NCBI RefSeq assembly: GCF_946220915.1
Contig: NZ_CAMIHH010000021.1
Span: forward strand, 1-36,403
From: an uncultured Flavobacterium sp.
GTDB taxonomy: Bacteria; Bacteroidota; Bacteroidia; Flavobacteriales; Flavobacteriaceae
Reading direction: 5' to 3'
Length of the DNA stretch: 36,403 nt
How positions within the stretch are numbered: position 1 is the stretch's first letter; each line of letters starts with the position of its first letter. Of the stretch, positions 7,431-15,978 are shown in pieces. The notes beneath the pieces were generated by a model, which saw only the letters and a list, made by a program, of their open reading frames with translations, was not told the origin of the DNA and searched no databases. Position numbers and translations under genes: made by a program.

Positions 7431-8462
7431 ATGTTTGCTTACCAATACCAAACCACCATGACTATTGAAAGGCCATACATTACCGGATACAGCAATGAAG
7501 CAGAAGTTAAATTCCTTGAGGTTACGGGAAAGCCTCTTGCGCAATACCTCCAACAATACCTGAACGAAAAATGGGAGATTTATACATTTCTGTATACCGG
7601 TCTCTCAAACCGGTATGATAACGGCATACAGGTATACCAGATGCAGTTTACGCCTCTTATACGTGCGGAAAAGCTCCAACAGGCCATTGAGGCACTTGAT
7701 GATTCGCTTGTTGCGGAAATTGTGAGCAATACTACGGAAGAAATAATTGCGGAAGACGAAAGTGATGCCCCAACCGACTGGCAGGACTATTGGAACTACC
7801 AAAGCAGGTTATCCGGTTCATTTGCCAACGAACACCTGAAGGGCAGCATTATACAAGAGTATGCCTCTTATGAAGACCTGTTCAGGCTTTCGGACGATTT
7901 TAAGGATGTCTTCCCCACTCTTGCCAAATTGCTGCAAAAAGCCCGGATCACCAGGATAGCATCAATAGGTTCTGGCAATTTTTACCTTTTGGGATGGTCC
8001 TATGGATATGGGCATTTTGGCGGATTGATGCCGGAGCCGGGACAGCTGCCGGACAATACAATACTGCCGGAACACGAATTGCTGCTCCGCAATTTCGGGG
8101 GCTTTATCGACTGGTTTGGGGATAGTATAGATTCCAACTACTTCTCCGGTGCCGATAACTTCGAACTGGCTGCCGCCGAAATAGCTGCTTTTGAAGATTC
8201 CGGCAGAAACTTTATACAGTTTACCAAAGAAGTGAATGGCGACTTTTTTTGCTACAATACCAGGACCACCGAGGTATGGAAATCCGGCCGTTTCAGGACT
8301 GGTAAGCTTAGCGAGGAATATGGAGATGACATAAACCTGATTGAAAACCCTGCAGGCTCCGAAAGCCGCCTGTATCAGGTGCAGGACTGCAGCTTTACCG
8401 ACTGGGTAGAAAGGGGTGCCAGGGCGTGGCTCAACTGTATGGAAGAAATCCCTTATGAATAA
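7431..8462 (+). CDS. Uncharacterised protein with a possible SUKH (SMI1/KNR4)-like C-terminal region
   Basis: I do not recognise this 343-aa protein with certainty. It has no signal peptide or membrane segment. It is acidic and rich in aromatic residues. The C-terminal half has features reminiscent of SUKH domains: LPEHELLLRNFGG (about 210-222) resembles the early 'Pxxyxxxl..nG' element, FTKEVNGDFFCYN (about 263-275) resembles the 'fa.dgsGd.yc.D' strand, and a late CSFTDWVERGARAWL resembles the closing 'sF.eFl..l' helix. SUKH proteins include immunity proteins of toxin systems, but no toxin is adjacent. The start may instead be Met10 at 7458 (MTIERPY). The gene is divergent from the YdeI-like gene and has no partner in tight spacing. 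Confidence 0.6.
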   Translation: MFAYQYQTTMTIERPYITGYSNEAEVKFLEVTGKPLAQYLQQYLNEKWEIYTFLYTGLSNRYDNGIQVYQMQFTPLIRAEKLQQAIEALDDSLVAEIVSNTTEEIIAEDESDAPTDWQDYWNYQSRLSGSFANEHLKGSIIQEYASYEDLFRLSDDFKDVFPTLAKLLQKARITRIASIGSGNFYLLGWSYGYGHFGGLMPEPGQLPDNTILPEHELLLRNFGGFIDWFGDSIDSNYFSGADNFELAAAEIAAFEDSGRNFIQFTKEVNGDFFCYNTRTTEVWKSGRFRTGKLSEEYGDDINLIENPAGSESRLYQVQDCSFTDWVERGARAWLNCMEEIPYE

Positions 8463-8561
8463 TTGGCCTGTTTAAAGCTTTACGCTGAAAGGTTTCGTTC
8501 TTGCATACCCCTAAAACTTTACAGATACAACCGACTGAAAACTAAATTCCTGTAAATACAC

Positions 8562-8569
8562 TACTTTTG
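8562..8569 (+). promoter_or_regulatory. -7 element TACTTTTG that fixes the start of the large barrel gene
   Basis: A perfect TAnnTTTG match sits 24 nt before the ATG at 8594. It overlaps the TTG at 8567 that would give a 9-residue longer protein. Transcription should begin after that TTG, so the ATG at 8594 is preferred. Confidence 0.6.
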
Positions 8570-8593
8570 TTCTTTTGGAGTTATAGTGTAGTG

Positions 8594-11500
8594 ATGCTGA
8601 AAAAGAGGTTTTTACTGGTGCTTTTATGTTGTGTTTCCGCACTTTACGGGCAGGAACCGGCTACGCCCTATAAAAACCGGAAGATCACCGCCGACCGCGA
8701 TACCATTGCCATCGACAGCGTGAGCATCAACAGGGCATTCTTTAAATTGCAGGATGCCAACGGTAAAGACATTGATACCAGCAATTACAGCGTGGATTTC
8801 CGCACTGCGCGGCTGGTTTTTAAAAATGGCTTTCGCACCAGCGATACCCTTACCCTGCGCTATCTCAGCTACCCCGACTACCTTACGAAAAAATACATCA
8901 TTTACGACCAGAGCCGCATAGTAGATAATGATGTTAGTACAGGGAACCGCTACAAAGTGACCCGCGACCCGCTTACTGCCTTCAGGCCGTTTGAGGGGCT
9001 TACGACTTCCGGCAGCATAACACGCGGCATTACGGTAGGCAATAACCAGAGCGCGGTGGTCAATTCCAATCTTGACCTGCAAATTACCGGTAAACTATCC
9101 GATAAAGTGAGCCTCCGTGCTTCGATACAGGATACTAACATCCCATTACAGGAAGGCGGCTATTCGCAAAAGCTGGACGAGTTCGACCAGATATTCATCG
9201 AAATGTTCAGCGATAAATGGAACATTCGTGCAGGCGACCTGTTCCTGGAAAACCGGCAGTCGCGTTTTCTCAACTTCAGCAAAAAAGTGCAGGGGCTGTC
9301 TACCGCTTTTACGTTTGGGGATGACGGCGCAATGACCTCTGTATTTGCTGCAGCAGCGCTTGTGCGTGGCCAGTACGCACGCAGCACCTTTACCGGGCAG
9401 GAAGGCAACCAGGGACCCTATAAGCTGCGTGGGCCAAATGATGAATTGTACGTGCTCGTCATCTCCGGATCGGAGCGCGTGTTCGTGAACGGCATCCTTT
9501 TAGAACGTGGCGAAAACAACGACTACATCATCGATTACAACGCCGGGGAGATCATTTTCACTTCGCTGTTCCCCATTACTTCAGAGATGCGGATTAATGT
9601 GGAATATCAATATTCAGAGCGCAGCTATACGCGTTTTGTAACGTATGGCGGGGTAACGCATGAACAGGAAGACTGGAGCATTGGCGGTTATTTATATTCG
9701 GAAAATGACGTAAAGAACCAGCCGCTCCAGCAAAACCTTACAGAAGACCAGGTCGCTGCATTGCAGCAGGCGGGAGACAACCCCAACCTGATGACCGCAC
9801 CCTCGGCTTACATCGACACCTATTCGGATAACAAGGTGCTATACCGCAAGGTAAGCGTTAATGGCACAGAGGTCTTTGAATATTCTGACAACCCTGAAGA
9901 AACGCTATACAACGTACGCTTCAGCCTGCTGGGCAACAACCTGGGCAACTACATCCTGGCAAATGCGGCAGCGGTAGGGCGCATTTACCAATATGTTGCG
10001 CCGGTAAATGGCATCCCGCAGGGAAACTATGAGCCAATCATCCGCATTACGCCGCCCAGCAAGATACAAATTGCTACCGTAATGGGTAAATACAGCCCTT
10101 CGGAAAAAACGCTGGTAGACTTTGAGGCAGGGATAAGCAACAACGACCTTAACCTCTACTCCCCTATCGGCGATGACAACAATAAAGGATTGGCCGGAAA
10201 GATCGATGCGAAGCAAAGGTTATACACCGGCAAGATTGAGCTGGATGCCTTTGCCAATTACCAATTCATACAAAAAGATTTCAGGACTATCGAACGCTTG
10301 TTTAACATTGAGTTTGGGCGCGACTGGAACCTCGCTAACATTATTACTGCCAATGCTAACCAAAGCTATCTTGTTACGGGCGCTACATTCAGGGTTCCGC
10401 AAAAGGGGCAGGTAAATTACCAATTGGAAAAACTTGACTTTTCGGGTGCTTTTTCCGGTACGCGCCATGTGGTCGACGGGCAGTTTAAATTCAATAAGCT
10501 GATGGTAACAAATCGCGGCAGCATACTTGACAGCGATAGTGAATATTCTACATCAACATTCATTCGCAATGAGGCTTTGGCCAAATACCATTTATCTAAA
10601 AACTGGGTGGGCGGCAGTCTACGGCTGGAGGACAACCGGGAAAAGATAAAGGCAACCGGGCAATTTACAGCACTTAGCCAACGGTTTAGCGAAATGGGCG
10701 CTTTCATAGGGCGTGGCGACAGTACAAAGGTATATGCAGAGCTGGGCTACCTGCGCCGTGTGAACGACTCACTTGTAAACGGCCTGCTGCAAAAGGTAAA
10801 CACCTCCAATTCCTACTATCTGAAATCGCGCCTGCTGCAAACGGAAAAAAGCGACCTGAGCCTTTTTGCCAACTACCGCCGCCTGACTTTCGAAGACCCG
10901 GCATTCAAGGATGAACCGTCGCTCAACTCGCGACTGCTGTATAATGACCGCTACTGGAACCAACTCGTGCAGGTAACCACGGCCTACGAAACCACATCGG
11001 GTACCATTGCCCAGCAGGAATTTACCTATCTGGAAGTCGAACCCGGCCAGGGCGTGTATACATGGAATGACTATAACGGTAACGGCATACAGGAATTGCA
11101 GGAATTTGAGGTCGCGCCCTTCCCCGACCAGGCTACTTATGTTCGGGTATTCCTGCCCAACCAGGTATTTGTGCGCACGCACCAAAATAAGTTCTCTCAA
11201 TCGCTTACACTTAACCCCATGCAATGGCAAAATGAAAAGGGTTTCCGCAGATTTCTCTCGTATTTTTATAACCAGACCTCCTACCTCATTGACCGGAAAA
11301 TAGAGCGCAACACCGATAATTTCGACCTCAACCCATTTTCATCCGGTGAAGAGGACCTGCTGGGACTGACCTCGAGCATCAGGAACAGCCTGTTCTACAA
11401 CCGGGGCAAGCAGGATCACTCGGTTACCTATACCTACATCAGCAACAGGGCAAAAACATTGCTCACTGTTGGCTCCCAGGAAAACAGCAGCAGTTCGCAC

Positions 11501-12010
11501 CAATTGCAATATGCACACCTGATACAAAAAACGTGGCTGCTCAATTTCAACGGGCAGACCATTAAAAGCGATACCTATTCGGAAAACTACGGCAGCAAGA
11601 ATTTTGAGATCGACGGATATCTCATAGGCCCGAAAGTATCGTACATCTTTTCGCGCAATGCCAGCTGGGACTTATTTTACGAATACCGAAACAAAGAAAA
11701 CCAGATAGGCGAACTCGAAACTTTGTACCAGCAACGTTTGGGCACATCATTCAACTATGCCTCGGAAAAGCAGTTTACTGCAAGCGGCGAATTCTCGCTG
11801 TACAAAAACGACTTTACCGGCAACCAGCTCTCCCCCGCCGCTTATAACATGCTTGAAGGGCTATTGCCGGGCCAAAACCTTACATGGCGCCTGTTGCTGC
11901 AAAAAAACCTTACACAGTTTCTGGACATCAACATAAATTACCAGGGGAGAAAAAGCGAAACGAGCAAGGCAATACATACAGGGAATGTACAGCTGAGGGC
12001 GTATTTTTGA
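8594..12010 (+). CDS. Large outer-membrane beta-barrel protein (1138 aa), family unnamed
   Basis: The start MLKKRFLLVLLCCVSALYGQ is a clear signal peptide with cleavage expected around the Gly-Gln. The rest is built of long alternating-polarity strands with many aromatic, Gly and Asn residues, and it ends in QLRAYF. This terminal Phe is the usual mark of an outer-membrane barrel. A conserved-looking stretch with TSGSITRGITVGNNQSAVVN and SIQDTNIPLQEGGYSQKLDEF (about residues 140-195) resembles a large, poorly described Bacteroidota surface-protein family and vaguely the translocon-type protein SprA, but I cannot confirm this. Near residue 826 there is a calcium-loop-like DYNGNGIQELQEFE. It has no TonB plug and no T9SS tail. 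Likely role: surface or transport barrel. It stands alone with its own promoter element. Confidence 0.75.
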   Translation: MLKKRFLLVLLCCVSALYGQEPATPYKNRKITADRDTIAIDSVSINRAFFKLQDANGKDIDTSNYSVDFRTARLVFKNGFRTSDTLTLRYLSYPDYLTKKYIIYDQSRIVDNDVSTGNRYKVTRDPLTAFRPFEGLTTSGSITRGITVGNNQSAVVNSNLDLQITGKLSDKVSLRASIQDTNIPLQEGGYSQKLDEFDQIFIEMFSDKWNIRAGDLFLENRQSRFLNFSKKVQGLSTAFTFGDDGAMTSVFAAAALVRGQYARSTFTGQEGNQGPYKLRGPNDELYVLVISGSERVFVNGILLERGENNDYIIDYNAGEIIFTSLFPITSEMRINVEYQYSERSYTRFVTYGGVTHEQEDWSIGGYLYSENDVKNQPLQQNLTEDQVAALQQAGDNPNLMTAPSAYIDTYSDNKVLYRKVSVNGTEVFEYSDNPEETLYNVRFSLLGNNLGNYILANAAAVGRIYQYVAPVNGIPQGNYEPIIRITPPSKIQIATVMGKYSPSEKTLVDFEAGISNNDLNLYSPIGDDNNKGLAGKIDAKQRLYTGKIELDAFANYQFIQKDFRTIERLFNIEFGRDWNLANIITANANQSYLVTGATFRVPQKGQVNYQLEKLDFSGAFSGTRHVVDGQFKFNKLMVTNRGSILDSDSEYSTSTFIRNEALAKYHLSKNWVGGSLRLEDNREKIKATGQFTALSQRFSEMGAFIGRGDSTKVYAELGYLRRVNDSLVNGLLQKVNTSNSYYLKSRLLQTEKSDLSLFANYRRLTFEDPAFKDEPSLNSRLLYNDRYWNQLVQVTTAYETTSGTIAQQEFTYLEVEPGQGVYTWNDYNGNGIQELQEFEVAPFPDQATYVRVFLPNQVFVRTHQNKFSQSLTLNPMQWQNEKGFRRFLSYFYNQTSYLIDRKIERNTDNFDLNPFSSGEEDLLGLTSSIRNSLFYNRGKQDHSVTYTYISNRAKTLLTVGSQENSSSSHQLQYAHLIQKTWLLNFNGQTIKSDTYSENYGSKNFEIDGYLIGPKVSYIFSRNASWDLFYEYRNKENQIGELETLYQQRLGTSFNYASEKQFTASGEFSLYKNDFTGNQLSPAAYNMLEGLLPGQNLTWRLLLQKNLTQFLDININYQGRKSETSKAIHTGNVQLRAYF

Positions 12011-12046
12011 CCTACAGACCTCACCCTCTCTGTCAACTACATTCCT

Positions 12047-12112
12047 GCCGCATAGTCCTCACCCCGGCCTCTCCAAAGGAGAGGGTAACGGAACGTAACA
12101 CTCTTGCCGATT
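12047..12112. repeat. Intergenic repeat, CTCACCCC-type (family B), second copy
   Basis: CATAGTCCTCACCCCGG, then CCTCTCCAAAGGAGAGG (a perfect small palindrome), then ACACTCTTGCCGA. The order and wording match 6832-6895 closely, with substitutions in between. It lies just downstream of the large barrel gene, where a terminator would be expected, and could act as one. Confidence 0.75.
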
Positions 12113-12153
12113 AACCAATAGTTTTTGCTATACCCTCCATAACCCATCAGTGG

Positions 12154-12230
12154 CAGCCCCTGCGGGGCGACATATTTATAAGAGTATCGAATGTAAGTGA
12201 ATAGAGCTCCTGAGGAGCGGCATATAAATG
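12154..12230. repeat. Intergenic repeat pair with GCCCCTGCGGGGC and GAGCTCCTGAGGAGC hairpins (family C)
   Basis: Two adjacent units each consist of a short GC-rich hairpin followed by an AT-rich tail: AGCCCCTGCGGGGCGACATA then TTTATA, and GAGCTCCTGAGGAGCGGCATA then TAAATG. The tandem arrangement of similar units suggests a REP-like repetitive family. The remainder of the 254-bp gap (12011-12264) holds the family B copy and nothing gene-like. Confidence 0.65.
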
Positions 12231-12264
12231 TCCTAAAAACCGGTAAAGCATTCAGAATTATGCA

Positions 12265-12753
12265 TCAATCAAACATCGCTTTTTCCTTCTGCGAAAAAGC
12301 CTCTGATTGCTGGGCGTACTTTTTAGCAAAATCCTTAAGCGCCGCTTCCTGTTTTGCATAATTCTTTATCAGGAAAGCCTTGTCTGTTTTTAGTTCAGAA
12401 GTATAGCCTGTTATCCACGGCACATTATCCTGTATATTGAGGCGTATAAGGCGGGCTTCGTAATTGTTGGGTGCTTTTTCGATGGTTTCTTCCAAAAGGT
12501 CGGTGCCCCTGTTAAAAAGCCTCGTCTTGCTGATGAGCCCACTTTCGTATTTAGCCAAAAGGACTATGGAGGCAGCTTTATAGGCCATCAGCGTATGGTT
12601 GGAGCCATTCGCTTTGAGCTCTTTCAGGCCTGCGTGAAAAGTATTGGCGCTATTTTGAGAAGTGGCGGCATCTATATATTGCTGGCGTACCGATGACAGC
12701 TCATTGCCCATGCCAAAAATAACAGCCATAGCCAGTGCAATTAACATCTTCAT
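12265..12753 (-). CDS. Small exported protein, function unknown
   Basis: With the start at 12753 the protein has 162 aa and begins MKMLIALAMAVIFG, a short signal peptide. An upstream ATG at 12780 was rejected because it overlaps the -7 promoter element. After the signal the protein is helical and charged (FHAGLKELKANGSNHTLMAYKAA, then LEETIEKAPNNYEARLIRLNIQ), reminiscent of TPR-like helical pairs. The C-terminus contains KDFAKKYAQQSEAFSQKEKAMFD. It is probably periplasmic. It lies divergent from the FG-GAP protein gene, with its own good promoter. I do not recognise the family. Confidence 0.7.
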   Translation of the reverse strand: MKMLIALAMAVIFGMGNELSSVRQQYIDAATSQNSANTFHAGLKELKANGSNHTLMAYKAASIVLLAKYESGLISKTRLFNRGTDLLEETIEKAPNNYEARLIRLNIQDNVPWITGYTSELKTDKAFLIKNYAKQEAALKDFAKKYAQQSEAFSQKEKAMFD

Positions 12754-12773
12754 TTGTCGGAATTTATAGGATG

Positions 12774-12805
12774 CAAACATAACATTTACAATTATTTTTG
12801 TCCAA
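12774..12805 (-). promoter_or_regulatory. Promoter TTG-N21-TATGTTTG for the small exported protein
   Basis: On the minus strand TTG (12803-12805) and a perfect -7 TATGTTTG (12774-12781) are 21 nt apart, within the usual 17-23 for Bacteroidota. The ATG at 12780 lies inside the -7 box, so translation must start at 12753 or later. Confidence 0.7.
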
Positions 12806-12867
12806 TAAATAAGCCTAAAATTTACTTAAAATTGATTTTTAATTATTTTTATTGAGTCTAAATAAAT

Positions 12868-12875
12868 TAATTTTG
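12868..12875 (+). promoter_or_regulatory. -7 element TAATTTTG for the FG-GAP protein gene
   Basis: A perfect TAnnTTTG match lies 22 nt before the ATG at 12898 in a very AT-rich gap. No TTG is seen at the usual -33 spacing. Confidence 0.5.
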
Positions 12876-12897
12876 CAATAATTTTAATTAGATTACC

Positions 12898-14625
12898 ATG
12901 AATAAATTTTATGCCCTTGTGCTTTCGGGATTCTGTTTTTCCGGTTTTGCACAGAATTTTCAAGACGTTACCTCCTCACACCAATTCAGCAACTTCTTTT
13001 ATGCCACCAGCGACATTGCCGATTATGACAACGATGGCGACCCCGACATCCTCATATGCGGGGCGATCTCTTCAGACGGAAACGGGAATCCCGATACTAC
13101 GTTATGCCAATTGTACGTAAACACCAGCGGCACTTATGCCCCGGCATCGGGTTTTGACGTTGATTCCCGCCACCTGGGTGATGTTGCATTCATCGACATT
13201 GACAATGATGGAAAAAAGGACATTGTGATCACCGGTCAGAACTACAATAATATCATGGATTTTTATACGTACGTATACCGCAACACCGGCAACGGTTTCG
13301 AACTCGTACAAACAGAGCCGGGCGCCATATACAGTTCGCTCGATGCCATCGATTTCAATTTTGACGGCAGGGAAGATTTCATATTAAACGGTGTGGGCAG
13401 CGAAGGTACGTTTGCAATGCTGCATACATCGGCACCCGATGGGTTTGAACTGTCACAGCTTGCCGTATCGGGTACGCAAAACGGCAACCTGAGGGTCGCT
13501 GACCTTAATGGAGACCTTCTCCCGGACCTTGTTGTAATGGGTCTTGATGAAAATTATACTGAATTGATGAAAGTATACCTTAATGAAAACGGCTCTTTTT
13601 CCGAATCGCAGTCATTAGGCACATTATTCAACGGAGCGCTTACCCTGGCCGACTTTAATGCCGATGGCAATCTGGACATTGTTGTTGCCGGCAGTGATGC
13701 AGCCGAAGATTATGCGCCGGTCGTTAAGGTGTATTATAATGATGGTACCGGACAATTTACCCTTGCTTATGAAGATGATGGGGTGGAGAATTTTAGCGGC
13801 GTGCACAGCGTTCAGGAAGGCGACCTGAACAATGACGGTTATTATGATTTTATTATTGCCGGGGACTATGATTATGCATCGACCGTAAAAATTTACCTTT
13901 ATAACCCTGAAGATGAAACCTTTGCCCCTGCAACGGAAAATACAGGCATTTATGCGCTTGGTGCCCCGGCGGACATACAGCTTTTCGATTTTGACAAGGA
14001 CAATCACCTTGACATCCTTTCTACAGGGTTTGACTCAGAAGACCCTGACTTTGCTTCTTATACAAAGATTTTCAGGAATACTGCAGTTTCTGCGAATAAT
14101 AAGCCGGAGCCACCGGCTGCTTTAAGCATTGCCGAAGAGGCTGGAGCGCTCTCTTTCGAATGGACCGGGGCATCAGATGACCTTACGCCCGAAGCTGCCC
14201 TTCAATACTACTTCCGTGCCGGAACTTCGCCTGGTGCCAGGGACATTGCCTATTACCGTGTTGCTTCTGATTCATGGAAACTGGTACTGGCCGAATTGCC
14301 CGAAAACCTTTATTGGGCTATTTCGAGCATGGATGCTTCCAAGGCACTATCTGTTGAGTCGGAAGAGCAGGTATATACTACAATGGGAACCGGGGATAAT
14401 CCTAAAGCGCTTTTCAGCGTGTACCCTAACCCAGTGCAGGGCATCCTGAAAATTCAGGGTGCATCGGCGCTCGAAGCAGCAGCTGTTTATTCTTTGAATG
14501 GCCAGCAGCTGTTCCGCACGGATGCAGACAGCATTGATTTCAGCAATTATCCTGCCGGAATATACATTGTAAAAATGTCATTTGCCGATGGCGCTACGGC
14601 TGTCACCAAGATCGTGAGGAGCTAA
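12898..14625 (+). CDS. Secreted FG-GAP/VCBS-repeat protein with T9SS type A sorting domain
   Basis: This 575-aa protein begins with a signal peptide (MNKFYALVLSGFCFSGFAQ, about residue 19 as the cleavage point). Seven FG-GAP-like repeats follow, each with a calcium-loop motif of the DxDxDGxxD type: near residues 39 (DYDNDGDPD), 97 (DIDNDGKKD), 151, 200, 250, 307 (DLNNDGYYD) and 362. Seven repeats about 50-57 residues apart fit a seven-bladed propeller. A fibronectin-like segment follows (about 400-500), then a C-terminal domain starting FSVYPNPVQGILKIQG and ending YIVKMSFADGATAVTKIVRS, the T9SS type A sorting signal. The protein is therefore probably exported by the type IX system and attached to the surface or released. 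Its ligand is unknown. It is monocistronic. Confidence 0.92.
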   Translation: MNKFYALVLSGFCFSGFAQNFQDVTSSHQFSNFFYATSDIADYDNDGDPDILICGAISSDGNGNPDTTLCQLYVNTSGTYAPASGFDVDSRHLGDVAFIDIDNDGKKDIVITGQNYNNIMDFYTYVYRNTGNGFELVQTEPGAIYSSLDAIDFNFDGREDFILNGVGSEGTFAMLHTSAPDGFELSQLAVSGTQNGNLRVADLNGDLLPDLVVMGLDENYTELMKVYLNENGSFSESQSLGTLFNGALTLADFNADGNLDIVVAGSDAAEDYAPVVKVYYNDGTGQFTLAYEDDGVENFSGVHSVQEGDLNNDGYYDFIIAGDYDYASTVKIYLYNPEDETFAPATENTGIYALGAPADIQLFDFDKDNHLDILSTGFDSEDPDFASYTKIFRNTAVSANNKPEPPAALSIAEEAGALSFEWTGASDDLTPEAALQYYFRAGTSPGARDIAYYRVASDSWKLVLAELPENLYWAISSMDASKALSVESEEQVYTTMGTGDNPKALFSVYPNPVQGILKIQGASALEAAAVYSLNGQQLFRTDADSIDFSNYPAGIYIVKMSFADGATAVTKIVRS

Positions 14626-14765
14626 AGCTTTCGCTTGGGGGCACTCAACATAGGTAAAGGTACGCTTAATAATGAACTGCCTCCTTTCTCTAAAGCCAGT
14701 TGGTGGCTATTATGTAACCTTACGGCTTTGCTTTAGATAGACTCAGGCGCTTATTTTACACAGTA

Positions 14766-14803
14766 AAAAAACCGCAGCTGGCAACAGTTGCGGTTTTTAT
14801 TTT
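14766..14803. terminator. Bidirectional terminator between the FG-GAP and SRPBCC genes
   Basis: AAAAACCGCA and TGCGGTTTTT form a 10-bp stem with A and T runs on both sides. It can stop transcription from both convergent genes. The 140 bases before it (14626-14765) show no gene. Confidence 0.85.
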
Positions 14804-14820
14804 TGAAACGGGCCAGTTTA

Positions 14821-15228
14821 TTAATGGCTTTCAGCATAGTTTTTAAAATTATCAAGTATTGCCTGCCAGCCTTGTTTCTGGAATTCTTCCGGGTGTTCAG
14901 TTTCGGCATCAAAAATTACGGTTACCACTGTTTTGCCATCGGCATCTTCAAAAGTTACGTTTACCGACCTGTCTCCAAATGAGTAGGTAAATTTTTCATT
15001 TGGCACTATTTCATCGTAAACGGCTTCAAAGTCAAAGCCAAAGCTGCCGTCCTTCGCTTCCATTCGGGCTTTATAGGTCCCTCCTACACGCATGTCGTTT
15101 TCAGCGCTTGGGCAATGCCAGTCGGGTGACGCAAAATTCCAGTTAACAATGTGCTCAGGATTGGTGTAATAATCCCAAACCTTATTCCTGTCGGCGGCTA
15201 CGGTAGCCTGTACGGTTATCTTTCCCAT
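14821..15228 (-). CDS. SRPBCC (AHSA1-like) protein
   Basis: The start at 15228 gives a 135-aa protein beginning MGKITVQATVAADRNKVWDYYTNPEHIVNWNFAS. This is the standard opening of the SRPBCC/AHSA1 fold, a helix-grip pocket for hydrophobic ligands. The later GGTYKARMEAKDGSFGFDFEAVYDEIVPNEKFTYSF and GWQAILDNFKNYAE segments match the family pattern. A longer upstream frame (Met at 15267) was not used because it runs across the promoter. It is the most divergent of three SRPBCC genes here and is separated from the other two by a repeat. It has its own promoter, so it is probably regulated separately. Ligand and role are unknown. Confidence 0.88.
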   Translation of the reverse strand: MGKITVQATVAADRNKVWDYYTNPEHIVNWNFASPDWHCPSAENDMRVGGTYKARMEAKDGSFGFDFEAVYDEIVPNEKFTYSFGDRSVNVTFEDADGKTVVTVIFDAETEHPEEFQKQGWQAILDNFKNYAESH

Positions 15229-15255
15229 AGTTTTATTGTTTTGTTGTTGATGATA

Positions 15256-15283
15256 CAAAGTAAGCATAAACAGTTAATACCAA
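15256..15283 (-). promoter_or_regulatory. Promoter-like TTG-N17-TTACTTTG for the SRPBCC gene at 15228
   Basis: On the minus strand TTG (15281-15283) is followed after 17 nt by TTACTTTG (15256-15263), a 7-of-8 match to TAnnTTTG with the second base changed. The downstream ATG at 15228 is 28 nt from it. Confidence 0.45.
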
Positions 15284-15330
15284 AAGGGTGGCCAAAAGCC
15301 AATTTGAGGGGGATTTTTAGCCATTTTTTA

Positions 15331-15454
15331 AATTAACCACATAACTTGTCCCGCCTTCAGCGGGAGGCACAAAGCAAAGCAGCCTCATTCTTTGTGCAAC
15401 TTTATCTCAACTTCTAAAATTTAAGGCTGAACCTATATATCTATGTGGTTAAAT
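15331..15454. repeat. Intergenic palindromic repeat, AACCACATA-type (family A), copy 2
   Basis: AATTAACCACATA at the left end and TATGTGGTTAAAT at the right end are inverted repeats. Inside, CCCGCCTTCAGCGGG forms a hairpin followed by AGGCACAAAGCAAAGCAGCCT, matching the inside of copy 1 (5353-5526). It fills most of the gap between two SRPBCC genes. Confidence 0.7.
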
Positions 15455-15470
15455 ATTCTGTGCAGGCAAA

Positions 15471-15971
15471 TTACTTCTTAAGCTTTTCAAAAAGCTCATC
15501 CAGACTGTTGAGTGTTATAGTAAATCCTTCCTTAAAGCCCATTTGCAGCATCATTTCCAGATCGGCCAGTTTCTCATGCTTTATCTGAATGTCAACAGTA
15601 GTCCTGCCGCCCTTATCAATAAAATCCTGGTTCCAGTCGGATGTTGGCATGCCCTCCAGAAAGTTGCCTTCCTCATCGCTAAAAGTATTCAATTGCCTGA
15701 AATTCGTCTTTGGGGTAATGGAAGCATACTCCTGTACGCCCCAGTGTTTCTGCCCTTCCGGGCTTACCATAGCATACAGCCTGCGGCCACCCACCCTGAA
15801 GTCCATCGACTTGGTTTCCGACTTATACGGTTGCGGCGCCCACCACTGGTCGAGCAGTTCCGGTTTGGTAAAAACATCCCATACTAAAGCCGTATCGGCA
15901 TCGAAATCCCTGGTTATGTGTACCGTATTCGTTTCTTTGTTTACGGTAAAGTCAAAATTCATATTTTCCAT
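15471..15971 (-). CDS. SRPBCC (AHSA1-like) protein, duplicated copy A
   Basis: This 166-aa protein starts MENMNFDFTVNKETNTVHITRDF and contains VWDVFTKPELLDQWWAPQP, the AHSA1 family opening, and a C-terminal GFKEGFTITLNSLDELFEKLKK helix. It aligns without gaps to the next gene upstream (15979-16479). A hand count finds about 44 differences in 166 residues, so roughly 73% identity. The gap between the copies is only 7 nt. This is a tandem duplication inside the ArsR operon. Proteins of this type often occur next to ArsR regulators, but their ligand is not established. The start is supported by alignment to its paralogue. Confidence 0.9.
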   Translation of the reverse strand: MENMNFDFTVNKETNTVHITRDFDADTALVWDVFTKPELLDQWWAPQPYKSETKSMDFRVGGRRLYAMVSPEGQKHWGVQEYASITPKTNFRQLNTFSDEEGNFLEGMPTSDWNQDFIDKGGRTTVDIQIKHEKLADLEMMLQMGFKEGFTITLNSLDELFEKLKK

Positions 15972-15978
15972 GGCTATG

